Shown here: piece after piece, positions 37,929-49,356 of the stretch
Position numbering within the stretch: position 1 is the first letter of the stretch
How the letters are laid out: each line of letters begins with the position of its first letter
Source: Pseudomonas farsensis
GTDB taxonomy: Bacteria > Pseudomonadota > Gammaproteobacteria > Pseudomonadales > Pseudomonadaceae
Length of the DNA: 64,000 nucleotides
NCBI RefSeq assembly: GCF_014268805.2
Contig: NZ_JABWRF020000002.1
Coordinates: 310,001 to 374,000 of the forward strand
Direction of reading: 5' to 3'
Program-made: the position numbers and the translations under genes
The notes under the pieces: model-generated
What the model was told of the DNA's origin: nothing
Database searches by the model: none
Seen by the model: only the letters and a program-made list of their open reading frames with translations

Positions 37929-38144
37929 TCACAGTTTGGCGATGGACACCTCGGTCGATTTTACGAAGGCGATCACTTCGCTGCCCACTTGCAGCTCCAG
38001 CTCTTTCACCGAACGGGTGGTGATCACCGAGGTGACGATGCCGGAGGCGGTCTGCACGTCGATTTCCGACAGTACCGGGCCTTCGAGGATTTCCTTCACG
38101 GTGCCTTTGAACTGGTTGCGCACGTTGATGGCTTTGATAGTCAT
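37929..38144 (-). CDS. ssuF: Molybdopterin-binding-like (TOBE/Mop) protein SsuF
   Basis: 71 residues forming a single Mop/TOBE domain: MTIKAINVRNQFKGTVKEI and VLSEIDVQTASGIVTSVIT are the characteristic repeats. In Pseudomonas, ssuF ends the ssu operon and is needed for growth on some sulfonates and sulfate esters, with a role that remains unclear. It lies 31 bases after ssuB on the same strand. It is a typical, complete small gene. Confidence 0.93.
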   Translation of the reverse strand: MTIKAINVRNQFKGTVKEILEGPVLSEIDVQTASGIVTSVITTRSVKELELQVGSEVIAFVKSTEVSIAKL

Positions 38145-38175
38145 GGGGTCATTCCTTCTGATTGGCTTCTGGGGT

Positions 38176-38988
38176 TCAGTGCGCCCAACGCAGTTGCGTG
38201 GGCAAAGGGGCTACAGGTTCCGGCTCCGGGGCAATGCCCGGCGCCGACAGAACACGGTTGAGTACTTCGCTTTCAAGCGACGCCAGGCGGTGCGACCCAC
38301 GCGCCCTGGGCCTTGCCAGGTCGACGTTGAGGTCCAGGCCTACGGCGCCGTCCTCGATCAGGATCACCCGGTCAGCCACCGCCACAGCCTCGCTGACGTC
38401 GTGGGTAACCAGCAGCACAGTGAAACCGTGCTGGCGCCACAGGCGCTCGATCAGTTGCTGCATCTCGATCCGGGTCAGGGCATCCAGCGCCCCCAGCGGC
38501 TCGTCCAGTAAAAGCAGGCGCGGCTGGTGGATCAGCGCACGGGCCAGGGCCACGCGCTGCTTCTGCCCGCCCGACAACGCAGCCGGCCATTCATTGGCGC
38601 GGTCCGCCAGGCCCACCGCCTCCAGCGCATCCAGCGCGCGTTGGCGCCAGTTGCCAGTCAAGCCAAGGCCGACGTTGTCGATCACTTTTTTCCACGGCAG
38701 CAGGCGTGCGTCCTGGAACATCAGCCGGGTTTCCTCGCGGGCCTCGGCCAAGGGCGCAGCACCTGCCAGCAACTCACCCGCGCTGGGCAGGTCGAGCCCG
38801 GCCAACAGGCGCAGCAAGGTGCTCTTGCCGCAGCCGCTGCGCCCGACGATGGCGACGAACTGGCCGGCCGGGATATGCAGGTCGATACCGCGCAGTACTT
38901 CACGCTGGCCGAACGTCTTGCGCACGCCCTTGGCAGCCAGCGGGATGCCACGCAGCAGGCGCGGCGGCTGTTCTTTGAGCACAGTCAT
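38176..38988 (-). CDS. ssuB: Aliphatic sulfonate ABC transporter ATP-binding protein SsuB
   Basis: 270 residues from the ATG at 38988, which overlaps the ssuC stop by one base. Walker [10 protein letters not shown] (49-57), signature LSGGQKQR, Walker [13 protein letters not shown] and the THD switch are all present. The C-terminal part (about 215-270) is longer than the core and Pro-rich. It energises sulfonate import with SsuC and SsuA. The Q-loop segment [13 protein letters not shown] is typical of the nitrate/sulfonate/taurine subfamily. Confidence 0.95.
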   Translation of the reverse strand: MTVLKEQPPRLLRGIPLAAKGVRKTFGQREVLRGIDLHIPAGQFVAIVGRSGCGKSTLLRLLAGLDLPSAGELLAGAAPLAEAREETRLMFQDARLLPWKKVIDNVGLGLTGNWRQRALDALEAVGLADRANEWPAALSGGQKQRVALARALIHQPRLLLLDEPLGALDALTRIEMQQLIERLWRQHGFTVLLVTHDVSEAVAVADRVILIEDGAVGLDLNVDLARPRARGSHRLASLESEVLNRVLSAPGIAPEPEPVAPLPTQLRWAH

Positions 38989-39785
38989 CACGCGCCCTCC
39001 TTCTTGGCGACCTGGTACGCCGGGTGCCAGCGCAGCCACACACGTTCCAGGCCACGGGCGGCCAGGTCGGCCAGTTTGCCGAGCACGGCGTACAGCACGA
39101 TGGCCAGCACCACGACGTCGGTCTGCAGGAATTCACGGGCGTTCATCGCCAGGTAGCCAATGCCGGAACTGGCCGAAATGGTCTCGGCGACGATCAGCGT
39201 CAGCCACATGAAGCCCAGCGCGAAGCGCACACCCACCAGGATCGACGGCAGCGCACCCGGCAGGATTACCTGGCGGAACAGGCCGAAGCCCGACAGCCCG
39301 TAGCTGCGCGCCATCTCCACCAAGGCCGGGTCGACATTGCGGATGCCGTGGTAGGTGTTGAGGTAGATCGGGAACAAGGTGCCCAGCGCTACCAGGAAAA
39401 TCTTCGCCGACTCATCGATGCCGAACCACAGGATCACCAGCGGGATCAGCGCCAGGTGCGGCACGTTGCGGATCATCTGCACGGAGCTGTCGAGCAGGCG
39501 TTCGCCCCAGTTCGAAAGGCCGGTGATGAAGCCCAGCAGCAGGCCGATGCTGCCGCCGATGGCAAAGCCCAGCCCGGCACGCCAGCCGCTGATGGCCAGG
39601 TGCGTCCAGATATCGCCACTGCGCACCAGCTCGACACCGGCGCTGACCACCGCGCTCGGCGCCGGCAGAATGCGCGTGGACAACCAGCCTGCGCTGACCG
39701 CCAGTTGCCAGACCGCCAGCAGCAGCAATGGCAGGGCCCAGGGCGCAAAGCGTTTGGACCAGGTTGTGGAAGTTGCTCGACTCAT
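38988..39785 (-). CDS. ssuC: Aliphatic sulfonate ABC transporter permease SsuC
   Basis: 265 residues from the ATG at 39785 with GAGG upstream. It is an integral membrane protein with six or so helices; the EAA-like coupling loop is [32 protein letters not shown]. It forms the channel of the SsuABC importer in the inner membrane. ssuD ends ten bases upstream and ssuB overlaps its end, so the genes form one operon. Confidence 0.95.
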   Translation of the reverse strand: MSRATSTTWSKRFAPWALPLLLLAVWQLAVSAGWLSTRILPAPSAVVSAGVELVRSGDIWTHLAISGWRAGLGFAIGGSIGLLLGFITGLSNWGERLLDSSVQMIRNVPHLALIPLVILWFGIDESAKIFLVALGTLFPIYLNTYHGIRNVDPALVEMARSYGLSGFGLFRQVILPGALPSILVGVRFALGFMWLTLIVAETISASSGIGYLAMNAREFLQTDVVVLAIVLYAVLGKLADLAARGLERVWLRWHPAYQVAKKEGA

Positions 39786-39795
39786 GACCCCACCC

Positions 39796-40944
39796 TCAAC
39801 TTTGCGCAACGGACTTGGGCAGGATGTCGTTGGCGACCATTTCGCCAAACGGGCTCACATAGCCACCGCTCTTGGGTTGCTCGGGGCGATTGACGTCGAT
39901 GTGCGGGAACAGCAGCTCGGCAACCCGGTACGACTCTTCAAGGTGCGGGTAGCCCGAGAAGATGAAGGTATCGATGCCCAGCGCCGCGTATTCCTTGACC
40001 CGCGCCGCCACCGTCGGCCCATCGCCGACCAGTGCCGTACCGGCACCGCCACGTACCAGGCCCACGCCGGCCCACAGATTGGGGCTGACTTCGAGCTTGT
40101 CGCGGTTGCCGTTGTGCAGCGCCGCCATGCGCTGCTGGCCCACCGAGTCGAAGCGCGCAAGCGAGGCCTGGGCGCGGGCGATGGTGTCGTCGTCCAGGTG
40201 CGAAATCAGCTTGTCAGCCGCAGCCCAGGCTTCTTCGTTGGTTTCGCGCACGATCACATGCAGGCGGATACCAAAGCGGACTTCACGGCCCTGGGCGGCA
40301 GCTTTTGCGCGCACCTGGGCGATTTTTTCGGCGACCGCAGCCGGCGGCTCACCCCAGGTCAGGTACAGCTCGACCTGCTCGGCGGCCAGGTCCTGGGCGG
40401 CGTCGGAAGAGCCGCCAAAGTACAGCGGCGGGCGCGGTTGCTGGATGGGCGGGTAGAGCAGCTTGGCGCCCTTTACCTGCAAGTGCTTGCCGTCGTAGTC
40501 GACCACTTCGCCTTCGAGCACCTTGCGCCAGATGCGAGTGAATTCGACCGAGGCTTCGTAGCGCTCCTGATGGTTCAGGTGCAGGCCATCGCCGGCCAGC
40601 TCGTCCGGGTCACCGCCGGTCACCAGGTTGAACAGCGCACGGCCATTGGACAGCCGGTCGAGGGTGGCCGCCTGGCGCGCCGCCACGGTCGGCGAAATGA
40701 TCCCCGGGCGCAGGGCAACCAGGAACTTCAGGCGTTCGGTGACCGGGATCAGCGACGCGGCAACCAGCCAGGAATCCTCGCAGGACCGCCCGGTCGGGAT
40801 CAGCACACCGCCAAAGCCAAGGCGGTCGGCGGCCTGGGCGATCTGCGCCAGGTAGCCATGGTCGACGGCGCGGGCGCCTTCGCTGGTGCCCAGGTACTTG
40901 CCGTCACCGTGGGTGGGTAGAAACCAGAAGATGTTCAGGCTCAT
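39796..40944 (-). CDS. ssuD: FMNH2-dependent alkanesulfonate monooxygenase SsuD
   Basis: 382 residues, the family length. SsuD uses FMNH2 supplied by SsuE and oxygen to split C1 and longer alkanesulfonates to the aldehyde and sulfite. Visible luciferase-fold features: [20 protein letters not shown] opening, [38 protein letters not shown] and [19 protein letters not shown]. It lies between ssuA and ssuC, the usual order in pseudomonads. Confidence 0.97.
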   Translation of the reverse strand: MSLNIFWFLPTHGDGKYLGTSEGARAVDHGYLAQIAQAADRLGFGGVLIPTGRSCEDSWLVAASLIPVTERLKFLVALRPGIISPTVAARQAATLDRLSNGRALFNLVTGGDPDELAGDGLHLNHQERYEASVEFTRIWRKVLEGEVVDYDGKHLQVKGAKLLYPPIQQPRPPLYFGGSSDAAQDLAAEQVELYLTWGEPPAAVAEKIAQVRAKAAAQGREVRFGIRLHVIVRETNEEAWAAADKLISHLDDDTIARAQASLARFDSVGQQRMAALHNGNRDKLEVSPNLWAGVGLVRGGAGTALVGDGPTVAARVKEYAALGIDTFIFSGYPHLEESYRVAELLFPHIDVNRPEQPKSGGYVSPFGEMVANDILPKSVAQS

Positions 40945-41004
40945 TGGAGTTGTCTCCTCAAGGGTGGCACTGGCCGAGGCGGCGCCCCGGCGCAGGCAAA
41001 AGGT

Positions 41005-41970
41005 TCAGGGCGCGCTGGCAACCTTGGCCGGCGGGGTCCAGATCACGTCCTTGATACTCAAGGGCTTGGGGATCAGCTTCAGGGCCTGGAAGGTGTCGGC
41101 GATCTTCTGCTGTGCTGCGACCACCTCAGGGGTCAAAGGCGCAGCGCCGTAGCCCTGGCGCTTGACCGAGGTGAGGGTGATGTCGGCAGGCAGGCCAAGC
41201 AGCGGTGCGACCTGGTCGGTGACCTGCTGCGGGTTGGCCTGGGACCACTGGCCCACGGCGCGCACTTCCTCGATCAGCGCGCTGATCACCGCCGGGTGCT
41301 GGGTGGCGTAGCTACGGGTGGCCAGGTAGAACTGGTGGTTGTCGACCAGCCCCTTGCCGTCACGCAGGGTGCGCGCTTGCAGCTGCTGCTCGGCGGCAGC
41401 CTGGTACGGGTCCCAGATCACCCAGGCATCGACACTGCCGCGCTCGAAGGCGGCGCGGGCGTCGGCGGGCGGCAGGTACACAGGTTGGATATCGCTGTAC
41501 TTGAGGCCCGCGTCTTCCAGGGCGCGCACCAACAGGTAGTGCACGTTGGAGCCCTTGTTGAGCACGACTTTCTTGCCTTTGAGGTCCTTCACCGACTGGA
41601 TCGTCGAGCCCTTGGGAACCAGGATCGCCTCGCTGTGCGGCGCTGGCGGCTCGTAGGCGACATACAGCAGGTCGGCGCCTGCGGCCTGGGCGAACACCGG
41701 TGGCGTTTCGCCGGTGACGCCGAAGTCGATGGAGCCCACGTTGAGGCCCTCAAGCAGCTGCGGGCCGCCGGGGAACTCGGTCCATTGCACGTCGATGCCC
41801 TGCGCCTTCAGGCGTTGCTCCAGCGAGCCCTTGGCCTTGAGCAGCACCAGCGTGCCGTATTTCTGATAACCGATACGCAGGCTTTCGGCCTGGGCTTGGG
41901 TAATGGCGCCGAGGGATACAGCCGCCGCAAACAGGGCGACCAGACCACGACGCAAGAAGACAGTGCGCAT
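41005..41970 (-). CDS. ssuA: Aliphatic sulfonate-binding periplasmic protein SsuA
   Basis: 321 residues with a Sec signal peptide (1-28, cleavage after TQAQA). The mature protein has the ABC-type nitrate/sulfonate binding fold: LRIGYQKYGTLVLLKAKGSLE, VQWTEFPGGPQLLEGLNVGSIDFGVTGETPP. It captures sulfonates in the periplasm for SsuBC. It lies 60 bases upstream of ssuD and 99 bases downstream of ssuE. Confidence 0.95.
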   Translation of the reverse strand: MRTVFLRRGLVALFAAAVSLGAITQAQAESLRIGYQKYGTLVLLKAKGSLEQRLKAQGIDVQWTEFPGGPQLLEGLNVGSIDFGVTGETPPVFAQAAGADLLYVAYEPPAPHSEAILVPKGSTIQSVKDLKGKKVVLNKGSNVHYLLVRALEDAGLKYSDIQPVYLPPADARAAFERGSVDAWVIWDPYQAAAEQQLQARTLRDGKGLVDNHQFYLATRSYATQHPAVISALIEEVRAVGQWSQANPQQVTDQVAPLLGLPADITLTSVKRQGYGAAPLTPEVVAAQQKIADTFQALKLIPKPLSIKDVIWTPPAKVASAP

Positions 41971-42069
41971 GGCGCTCTCCTGTGCGATTTGGGTTCGGGT
42001 AGCACCTGCTTGCCTCGTTGACGGGCGAGTAAGGTGGGACAGCGGTAAAGCGTTAGCGCTACAGCGGGC

Positions 42070-42663
42070 TCAGATGCTCCAGCGAGCACTGAGCAGGCGT
42101 TCGTTGAGCAGGCCCGGAGCGACCGGCTTGGGCCGGCGCGCCAGGGCGCTGTGGAAGGTCTCCAGCGAGTCGAGCAGGCGTTGTTCCAAGGCCTGGGACA
42201 ATTGCGCAGGCTTGCTGCCTTCGCCGTAGGCGATCTGGCTGTCGTCGGCGAAGATCCCTTGCAGGGTCTCCTGCGCCTTGAGTGCCGACAGCACGGGCTT
42301 GAGCGCGTAATCCACGGCCAGCATGTGGGCGATGCTGCCGCCGGTGGCCACTGGCAGCACCACTTTGTGCTCCAGGGCGCGTTCGGGCAGCAGGTCGAGC
42401 AGGGTTTTCAGGGCGCCGGCAAACGAGGCCTTGTACACCGGGGTAGCGACCACCAGGCCATCGGCCTGGGCGACCAGTTCGTTGAAGTGGCGCACTTGCG
42501 GGCTGTCGAAACGTGCATGCAGCAGGTCTTCGGCACTGAACTCGCGCACTTGGAAGGTCACCACCTCGACGCCACGCTCTTGCAGCCAGTCGCGCGAACG
42601 ATCGAGCAGCACGCCGGAACGTGAACGAAGACTTGGGCTACCACCGATAGAAACAACCAGCAT
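42070..42663 (-). CDS. ssuE: NADPH-dependent FMN reductase SsuE
   Basis: 197 residues from the ATG at 42663 ([17 protein letters not shown]), preceded by GAAGGAAG; the longer open frame upstream has no homology. Flavodoxin-like fold with the FMN-binding [10 protein letters not shown] and [25 protein letters not shown]. It supplies FMNH2 to SsuD, and possibly to the SfnB and DszA-type enzymes elsewhere in the block. First gene of the leftward ssuEADCBF operon. Confidence 0.95.
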   Translation of the reverse strand: MLVVSIGGSPSLRSRSGVLLDRSRDWLQERGVEVVTFQVREFSAEDLLHARFDSPQVRHFNELVAQADGLVVATPVYKASFAGALKTLLDLLPERALEHKVVLPVATGGSIAHMLAVDYALKPVLSALKAQETLQGIFADDSQIAYGEGSKPAQLSQALEQRLLDSLETFHSALARRPKPVAPGLLNERLLSARWSI

Positions 42664-42810
42664 GGAAAACGCTTCCTTCGATTCGATTGCAGGGCCGCGA
42701 GGGGATGGCCCCGCTGGATGGAACTGACAGTAACAGCTCAATACATATATCTATAAATCATATTTTTTCATTTGTTTATTCGATAAAGGACTATGAGCAT
42801 TACTGACCCT
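42664..42810 (-). promoter_or_regulatory. AT-rich promoter region of the ssu operon
   Basis: The stretch 42738-42795 is strikingly A+T rich for this genome and on the minus strand contains TATGAT and TATAGAT as possible -10 elements. Exact sites cannot be fixed. Control by CysB-type activators under sulfate limitation is expected from other ssu operons but is inference here. Confidence 0.4.
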
Positions 42811-42917
42811 GTAGGAGCGGCCTTGTGCCGCGAATGGGTCGCAAAGCGGCCCCGGCGATGCCTGCATAGACCGGGGGGCCGCTGCGCGCCCCTTTCGCGA
42901 CACAAGGCCGCTCCTAC
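42811..42917. repeat. Inverted REP pair (family B) between ssuE and lsfA
   Basis: GTAGGAGCGGCCTTGTGCCG (42811 on) and its complement (ending 42917) enclose inner GC-rich hairpins. It lies upstream of the ssu promoter region and downstream of the lsfA terminator. Confidence 0.82.
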
Positions 42918-42926
42918 GACAGGCAT

Positions 42927-42951
42927 AAAAAAAGGGCCGTCGAAACGGCCC
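42927..42951 (-). terminator. Rho-independent terminator of lsfA
   Basis: Read on the minus strand: 7-bp stem GGGCCGT / ACGGCCC with a 4-base loop followed by seven T residues (A run 42927-42933 on the plus strand). It lies 44 bases after the lsfA stop, so lsfA is transcribed separately from ssuE. Confidence 0.93.
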
Positions 42952-42994
42952 GAAAATCCCTGCTATGGCTAAGAGCATTACAACGAGGATTACA

Positions 42995-43633
42995 TCAACG
43001 ATTCGGTTGCGGGGTCAGGCGCAGATAGGGTTTGACGGCCCGATACCCTTTCGGGAAACGCTGTTTGATTTCGTCTTCATCCTTGAGCGAAGGCACGATC
43101 ACCACGTCGTCGCCGTCCTGCCAGTTACCTGGCGTGGCCACTTTGTAGTTATCGGTCAGTTGCAGCGAGTCGATCACCCGCAGGATTTCATTGAAGTTGC
43201 GCCCCGTGCTGGCCGGGTAGGTGATGGTCAGGCGCACCTTCTTGTTCGGGTCGATGATGAACAGCGAGCGCACGGTCAGGGTGTCGCTGGCATTAGGGTG
43301 GATCAGGTCGTAGAGGTCGGACACCTTGCGGTCGGCGTCGGCGATGATCGGGAAATTGACCACCGTGTTCTGCGTCTCGTTGATGTCATCGATCCACTTG
43401 TGGTGCGAGTCCACCGGGTCCACCGACAGCGCAATGGCCTTGACCCCACGCTTGGCAAAGTCGTCCTTGAGTTTGGCCGTCAGCCCAAGCTCGGTGGTGC
43501 ACACCGGGGTGAAGTCGGCCGGGTGGGAGAACAGCACGCCCCAGCTGTTGCCCAGCCACTCATGGAAGCGGATCTTGCCTTCGCTGGAATCCTGTTCGAA
43601 GTCTGGGGCGATGTCACCGAGTTTGAGGCTCAT
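42995..43633 (-). CDS. lsfA: 1-Cys peroxiredoxin LsfA
   Basis: 212 residues, Prx6-type. The peroxidatic cysteine lies in HPADFTPVCTTELG (Cys45), with the catalytic Thr42, and no resolving cysteine is apparent. LsfA is known in pseudomonads as a sulfate-starvation-induced protein that also protects against peroxides. Its location between the ssu operon and a porin and next to tau genes fits that role. It has its own terminator, and an 18-bp palindrome lies 70 bases upstream. Confidence 0.95.
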   Translation of the reverse strand: MSLKLGDIAPDFEQDSSEGKIRFHEWLGNSWGVLFSHPADFTPVCTTELGLTAKLKDDFAKRGVKAIALSVDPVDSHHKWIDDINETQNTVVNFPIIADADRKVSDLYDLIHPNASDTLTVRSLFIIDPNKKVRLTITYPASTGRNFNEILRVIDSLQLTDNYKVATPGNWQDGDDVVIVPSLKDEDEIKQRFPKGYRAVKPYLRLTPQPNR

Positions 43634-43702
43634 GGAGCGGCTCCTGTGCTGTGTCTGGCCTGTATGGGTTCAATGTGCCTGCTTCTGAAACAAAACAAAA
43701 AG

Positions 43703-43720
43703 AATAAATATCGATTTATT
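43703..43720. promoter_or_regulatory. 18-bp palindrome upstream of lsfA, candidate operator
   Basis: AATAAAT-ATCG-ATTTATT is a perfect inverted repeat with 7-bp arms, 70 bases before the lsfA start in an AT-rich stretch. It could be a regulator site overlapping the lsfA promoter. Confidence 0.42.
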
Positions 43721-43752
43721 TATAACTTAATTACATATCGAATTTTGCGTAC

Positions 43753-43779
43753 AAAAAAGCCTCGCACTAGGCGAGGCTT
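43753..43779 (-). terminator. Rho-independent terminator of the oprE-like gene
   Basis: On the minus strand the stem GCCTCGC / GCGAGGC is followed by TTTTTT (A run 43753-43758 on the plus strand). It lies about 20 bases after the porin stop codon. Confidence 0.92.
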
Positions 43780-43797
43780 CTTGTGTGCAGCTACGAC

Positions 43798-45150
43798 TTA
43801 CTTGAAGGCGTAAGTGTAGTTCACGATGAAGCGGGTTTGGTCGACGTCACGTGCAGAGCTGGTACCAGTACCACGGTAAACACCCTGACGCAGGCTGAAG
43901 CCCAGGCCTTTGAGGGTGCCTTCCTGCAGCACGTAGTCAACGCGTGCGTCACGTTCCCACTCGCTGAAGGTACCGTTGCCATTCTGGTTACGGCCATCTT
44001 CACCGCGCAGGTAGGAAACCGAGGCTTTCAGGCCCGGTACACCAAGGCGAGCAAAGTCGTAAGAGTACTGACCGAAGGTGGTGTTTTCACCGGCCTTGGC
44101 GAACTGGTTGATCATGCTGTCGGTGAACAGGTAGAAGCTAGCACCACCTGCGCCTTCGCTACGACCATTGCCGTCAACAACACCACCTTGGTTCAACCAC
44201 ACGAAGCCGCCATCATCACTGACTTGTTGGTGACCGAGCATAAGCGCGTGGCCGCCGAGCGTGTAGGTGAACATTGCGGACCAGGTCTTGTTATCAACTT
44301 CCCCAGCGTGCTTGGCATAGCCGCCGTTGTTGTCGAAATTGTAGCCACCGCCGCTGCCGTTCTTACCGTCGCTGCTGCTGTCGAAGTAGCGCAGATCGGT
44401 CTTGAACGACTGGTCATCAGCGATTTTGAACACGTGAGTCGCGCCCAGGAATTGCTGCTTGTAGAAGTCTTCTAGGTTCGAGTAGTAGTACTGGAGCGTC
44501 AGATCCGGGGTGAGCTTGTAATCCAAGCCACCGTAACGGAACTTGTTGCTGTCGGCACTAGCGCCAGAAACAGACATACCGGTGCGGTTGGTCGATGCAC
44601 GACCCATGGCATGGGTCAGCTGGCCAGCGTTGATGGTCAGGTTGTCGATTTCCTTCGAGGTGATAGTGCCACCCTCAAAGGACTGAGGCAGCAGACGACC
44701 ATCGTTAGTCACGAGGATTGGCAGCATTGGCGCGAGGGCGCTACCGAAATGCGCCTCGGTTTTGGAGAAGCGAGCCTTGGCATTAGCGCCAATACGACCC
44801 CACTGGCTTTCCGAAGAGCCATCGCTAGAGTCTGGGGAGAAACCAGTCTTGTGGTAACCACGGCCGCCATCTAGGTGAATACCCCAAATGGCCTGAGCGT
44901 CAACGCCGAACCCTACAGTGCCTTCAGTGAAGCCGGAAATATAATCGAGCTTGAAGCCCTGACCGACTTCACGCTGGTCGCGACGCTTGAAGTTGGTGCT
45001 GGCAGCAGCATGATCTTCACGGACGTTGTTATCGAAATACATGGTGCGCGAGCTAAGGGACAGTTTGCTGTCCTCAACGAAACCGGCAGCGCCTGCTTGT
45101 TGGGCGAGAACCCCCAGTGCCACGGCCAGGGCCAGGCTAGACTTGTACAT
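43798..45150 (-). CDS. OprD/OprE-family outer-membrane porin
   Basis: 450 residues with a signal peptide (1-21, MYKSSLALAVALGVLAQQAG) and then GFVEDSKLSLSSRTMYFDNNVR, the standard OprD-family start of the mature barrel. The C-terminus ends in NYTYAFK, with the terminal aromatic/basic motif of outer-membrane proteins. Closest by eye to OprE/OprQ. Its position between lsfA and tauA suggests passage of sulfonates or other organosulfur compounds, which is inference. It is divergent from tauABCD across 498 bases. Confidence 0.88.
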   Translation of the reverse strand: MYKSSLALAVALGVLAQQAGAAGFVEDSKLSLSSRTMYFDNNVREDHAAASTNFKRRDQREVGQGFKLDYISGFTEGTVGFGVDAQAIWGIHLDGGRGYHKTGFSPDSSDGSSESQWGRIGANAKARFSKTEAHFGSALAPMLPILVTNDGRLLPQSFEGGTITSKEIDNLTINAGQLTHAMGRASTNRTGMSVSGASADSNKFRYGGLDYKLTPDLTLQYYYSNLEDFYKQQFLGATHVFKIADDQSFKTDLRYFDSSSDGKNGSGGGYNFDNNGGYAKHAGEVDNKTWSAMFTYTLGGHALMLGHQQVSDDGGFVWLNQGGVVDGNGRSEGAGGASFYLFTDSMINQFAKAGENTTFGQYSYDFARLGVPGLKASVSYLRGEDGRNQNGNGTFSEWERDARVDYVLQEGTLKGLGFSLRQGVYRGTGTSSARDVDQTRFIVNYTYAFK

Positions 45151-45380
45151 GCTTTGCTCCTCTACGTTCTAATTTTTGTGCGTCTCAAGCGGCAGGATCT
45201 GAAGCCCCACTCACCCGGTTTGGCGATTAGCCCTAAAGCGTGACCACTAAGTCAATCCCTAATGGCTGTTCCACGACTTTGGTCTAACCCGCCACCTGCG
45301 CTACAGGATAATGACAATCCTATAAATCCAAAATGACCGTTTTGTGAATCTGTAAGATTATTAAGGAATAACGTCTGAAC

Positions 45381-45395
45381 CTTTACTGCGTAAAG
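45381..45395. promoter_or_regulatory. 15-bp palindrome in the porin-tauA gap
   Basis: CTTTAC-TGC-GTAAAG, perfect arms, within the 498-base divergent region 45151-45648. The region is otherwise AT-rich and without coding potential. Its exact role is unknown. Confidence 0.35.
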
Positions 45396-45412
45396 TTGTA
45401 TCGACGTGCGCC

Positions 45413-45433
45413 CACATAGCTTTAGGTTATGTG
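45413..45433. promoter_or_regulatory. Inverted repeat CACATA-N9-TATGTG in the porin-tauA gap
   Basis: A 6-bp perfect inverted repeat, 17 bases after the CTTTAC palindrome. LysR-type regulators often bind such interrupted repeats; CysB or a TauR-like protein is possible but untested. Confidence 0.35.
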
Positions 45434-45648
45434 AAAACGTTTGCCCCACTCCCCCGCATCCAATCCTCGCAGCGCGGCTGAGACAGGCTAGCAGTTGCCG
45501 TCGATTCCGCCAGCCAACGGCCGTATGCCCCCCGGCGTTTCGCTCAGAGCGTTTGGCTTTTAAGCTAATGCTAAAAAGTTATTTATTTGAGTTTTCTTAG
45601 ATCATTTAGTCTTTTCGTCATTCAACCCTGCCTGACGAGAGGTTCACC

Positions 45649-46620
45649 ATGATCCCGCACACCCCGCTGCGCCTGTTCGCCGCCCTGACCCTCGCCAGTG
45701 CCAGCTGGCTGGCCCATGCCGCCGACCTGACCGTTGCCTACCAGACCACCGTCGACCCGGCCAAAGTGGCGCAGGTGGACGGCGACTACGAAAAAGCCAG
45801 CAAGGCCAGCATCGACTGGCGCAAGTTCGATAACGGCGCCGATGTGATCACCGCGGTTGCCAGCGGCGATGTGCAGATCGGCTACCTCGGCTCCAGCCCG
45901 CTGGCCGCCGCCGCCACCCGCAAGCTGCCGGTGGAAACCTTCCTGATCGCCACGCAGATCGGCGCCGGTGAAGCGCTGGTCGCCCGCGACAGCATCAAGA
46001 CCCCGCAAGACCTGATCGGCAAGAAAATCGCCGTGCCGTTCGTTTCCACCGGCCATTACAGCCTGTTGGCGGCGCTGAAGAACTGGAACATCGACCCCTC
46101 GAAAGTGCAGATTCTCAACCTCGCGCCACCGGCCATCATCGCCGCCTGGAAGCGTGGCGACATCGATGCCACCTACGTGTGGGACCCGGCGCTGGGCGTT
46201 GCCAAGGAGAACGGCAAGGTGCTGATCACCTCGGGCGAACTGGCCAGCAAAGGCGCCCCCACTTTCGACGCGTGGATCGTACGCAAGGACTTCGCCGCCA
46301 AGCACCCCGAGGTGGTCAAGGCCTTCGCCAAAGTCACCCTGGACGCCTACGCCGACTACCGCAAAGACCCGAAAGCCTGGCTGGCCAACCCCGACAACAT
46401 CGCCAAACTGGCCAAGCTGTCCGGCGCCAAACCTACCGACATCCCGGTATTGCTGCAGGGCAACGTCTACCCGCTGGCGGCTGACCAGGCCGCTGCGCTC
46501 GGCGCGCCGACCACCCAGGCGCTGACCGATACCGCTACCTTCCTCAAGCAGCAGGGCAAGGTCGATGCGGTGCTGCCGGACTACGCGCCCTACGTCAGCA
46601 AGCAGTTCCTGCCCAACTAA
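45649..46620 (+). CDS. tauA: Taurine ABC transporter periplasmic binding protein TauA
   Basis: 323 residues with a signal peptide (1-24, cleavage after LAHA). The mature part has DLTVAYQTTVDPAKVAQVDG and GDVQIGYLGSSPLAAAATRKLPVE, the TauA pattern. It binds taurine in the periplasm for TauBC. The ATG has GAGAGG upstream. tauB begins 24 bases after its stop, giving the operon tauABCD. Confidence 0.95.
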   Translation: MIPHTPLRLFAALTLASASWLAHAADLTVAYQTTVDPAKVAQVDGDYEKASKASIDWRKFDNGADVITAVASGDVQIGYLGSSPLAAAATRKLPVETFLIATQIGAGEALVARDSIKTPQDLIGKKIAVPFVSTGHYSLLAALKNWNIDPSKVQILNLAPPAIIAAWKRGDIDATYVWDPALGVAKENGKVLITSGELASKGAPTFDAWIVRKDFAAKHPEVVKAFAKVTLDAYADYRKDPKAWLANPDNIAKLAKLSGAKPTDIPVLLQGNVYPLAADQAAALGAPTTQALTDTATFLKQQGKVDAVLPDYAPYVSKQFLPN

Positions 46621-46644
46621 CCTGCCCGCAGACCGGAGCCCGTC

Positions 46645-47429
46645 ATGGCCTTGCTTGAACTGGAGCGCATCAGCGCACAGTACCCCGGCGCCAGCACCCC
46701 GGTGCTGGCCGACATCGACCTCTCGCTGGGCCCGCGCCAGCTGCTGGTGGCCCTTGGGCCGTCCGGCAGCGGCAAGACCTCGCTACTCAACCTGATTGCA
46801 GGCTTCGTCGCCCCCAGTGGCGGGCGCATCACTCTGGATGGCGTGCCGGTGCAAGGGCCGGGCGCCGAGCGTGGCGTGGTGTTCCAGGACGATGCCCTGC
46901 TGCCTTGGCAGGACGTGCTGGGCAACGTCGCCTTTGGCCTTGAGCTGGCCGGTGTGCCGCGCCTGCAGCGCGAAGCCAAGGCCCGTGAAATGCTCAAGCT
47001 GGTCGACCTCGAAGGTTTTGCCCAACGCCGTGTGTGGCAATTGTCGGGTGGGCAGAAACAGCGCGTGGGCTTGGCCCGGGCGCTGGCCGCCGACCCACGG
47101 GTGCTGCTGATGGACGAGCCGTTCGGCGCCCTCGATGCCTTTACCCGCGAACAGATGCAGGAATTGCTGCTGCAGGTGTGGCAACGCACGGCCAAGCCGG
47201 TGTTCCTGATTACCCACGACATCGAAGAAGCCGTGTTTCTGGCCACCGAACTGGTGCTGCTGGCGCCCAACCCCGGGCGCGTGGTCGAGCGCCTGCACCT
47301 GGACTTCGGCCAGCGCTACGCCGCCGGTGAGCCAGCCCGTGCGATCAAGTCCGACCCGCGTTTCATCGAAACCCGCGAGCATGTGCTGGCGCGGGTGTTC
47401 TCACAACGCCAGACCCTGCAGGAGCCCGC

Positions 47430-47433
<4 letters not shown>
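46645..47433 (+). CDS. tauB: Taurine ABC transporter ATP-binding protein TauB
   Basis: 262 residues. Walker A GPSGSGKT (38-45), Q-loop [14 protein letters not shown], signature LSGGQKQR, Walker [13 protein letters not shown] and the switch histidine in ITHDIEEA are present. It powers taurine import at the inner membrane. The stop overlaps the tauC ATG by four bases. Confidence 0.95.
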
Positions 47434-49114
<1,681 letters not shown>

Positions 49115-49129
49115 TGAGAATACGGCGGG

Positions 49130-49342
49130 TATTGTGCAAACCTGTGCTGGCCTCATCGCAGGCTGGCGCCACACAGAGACAGCTGTGGTGAGCGGGCTTG
49201 TCCCGCGTTGGGCTGCGCACCAGCCCTGAGGGTCACCCTTGGGTTATAGGGCTGCTTCGCAGCCCAACGCGGGGCAAGCCCGCTCGCCACAAGGAGACAT
49301 GTCTGGCGAGAACGAGCTTGCACAAAACCACAGAGCCACCCA
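49130..49342. repeat. Mosaic repeat (modules D, C, F) between tauD and the BCCT gene
   Basis: A shortened D module (about 49149-49172), a C palindrome (49184-49292, arms TGGTGAGCGGGCTTGTCCC and GGGGCAAGCCCGCTCGCCAC) and an F module in reverse (GGAGACATGTCTGGCGAGAA, GCTTGCACAAAACC..GAGCCACCCAC) fill the gap between two convergent genes. Confidence 0.75.
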
Positions 49343-49356
49343 CTACACCGACGCTA

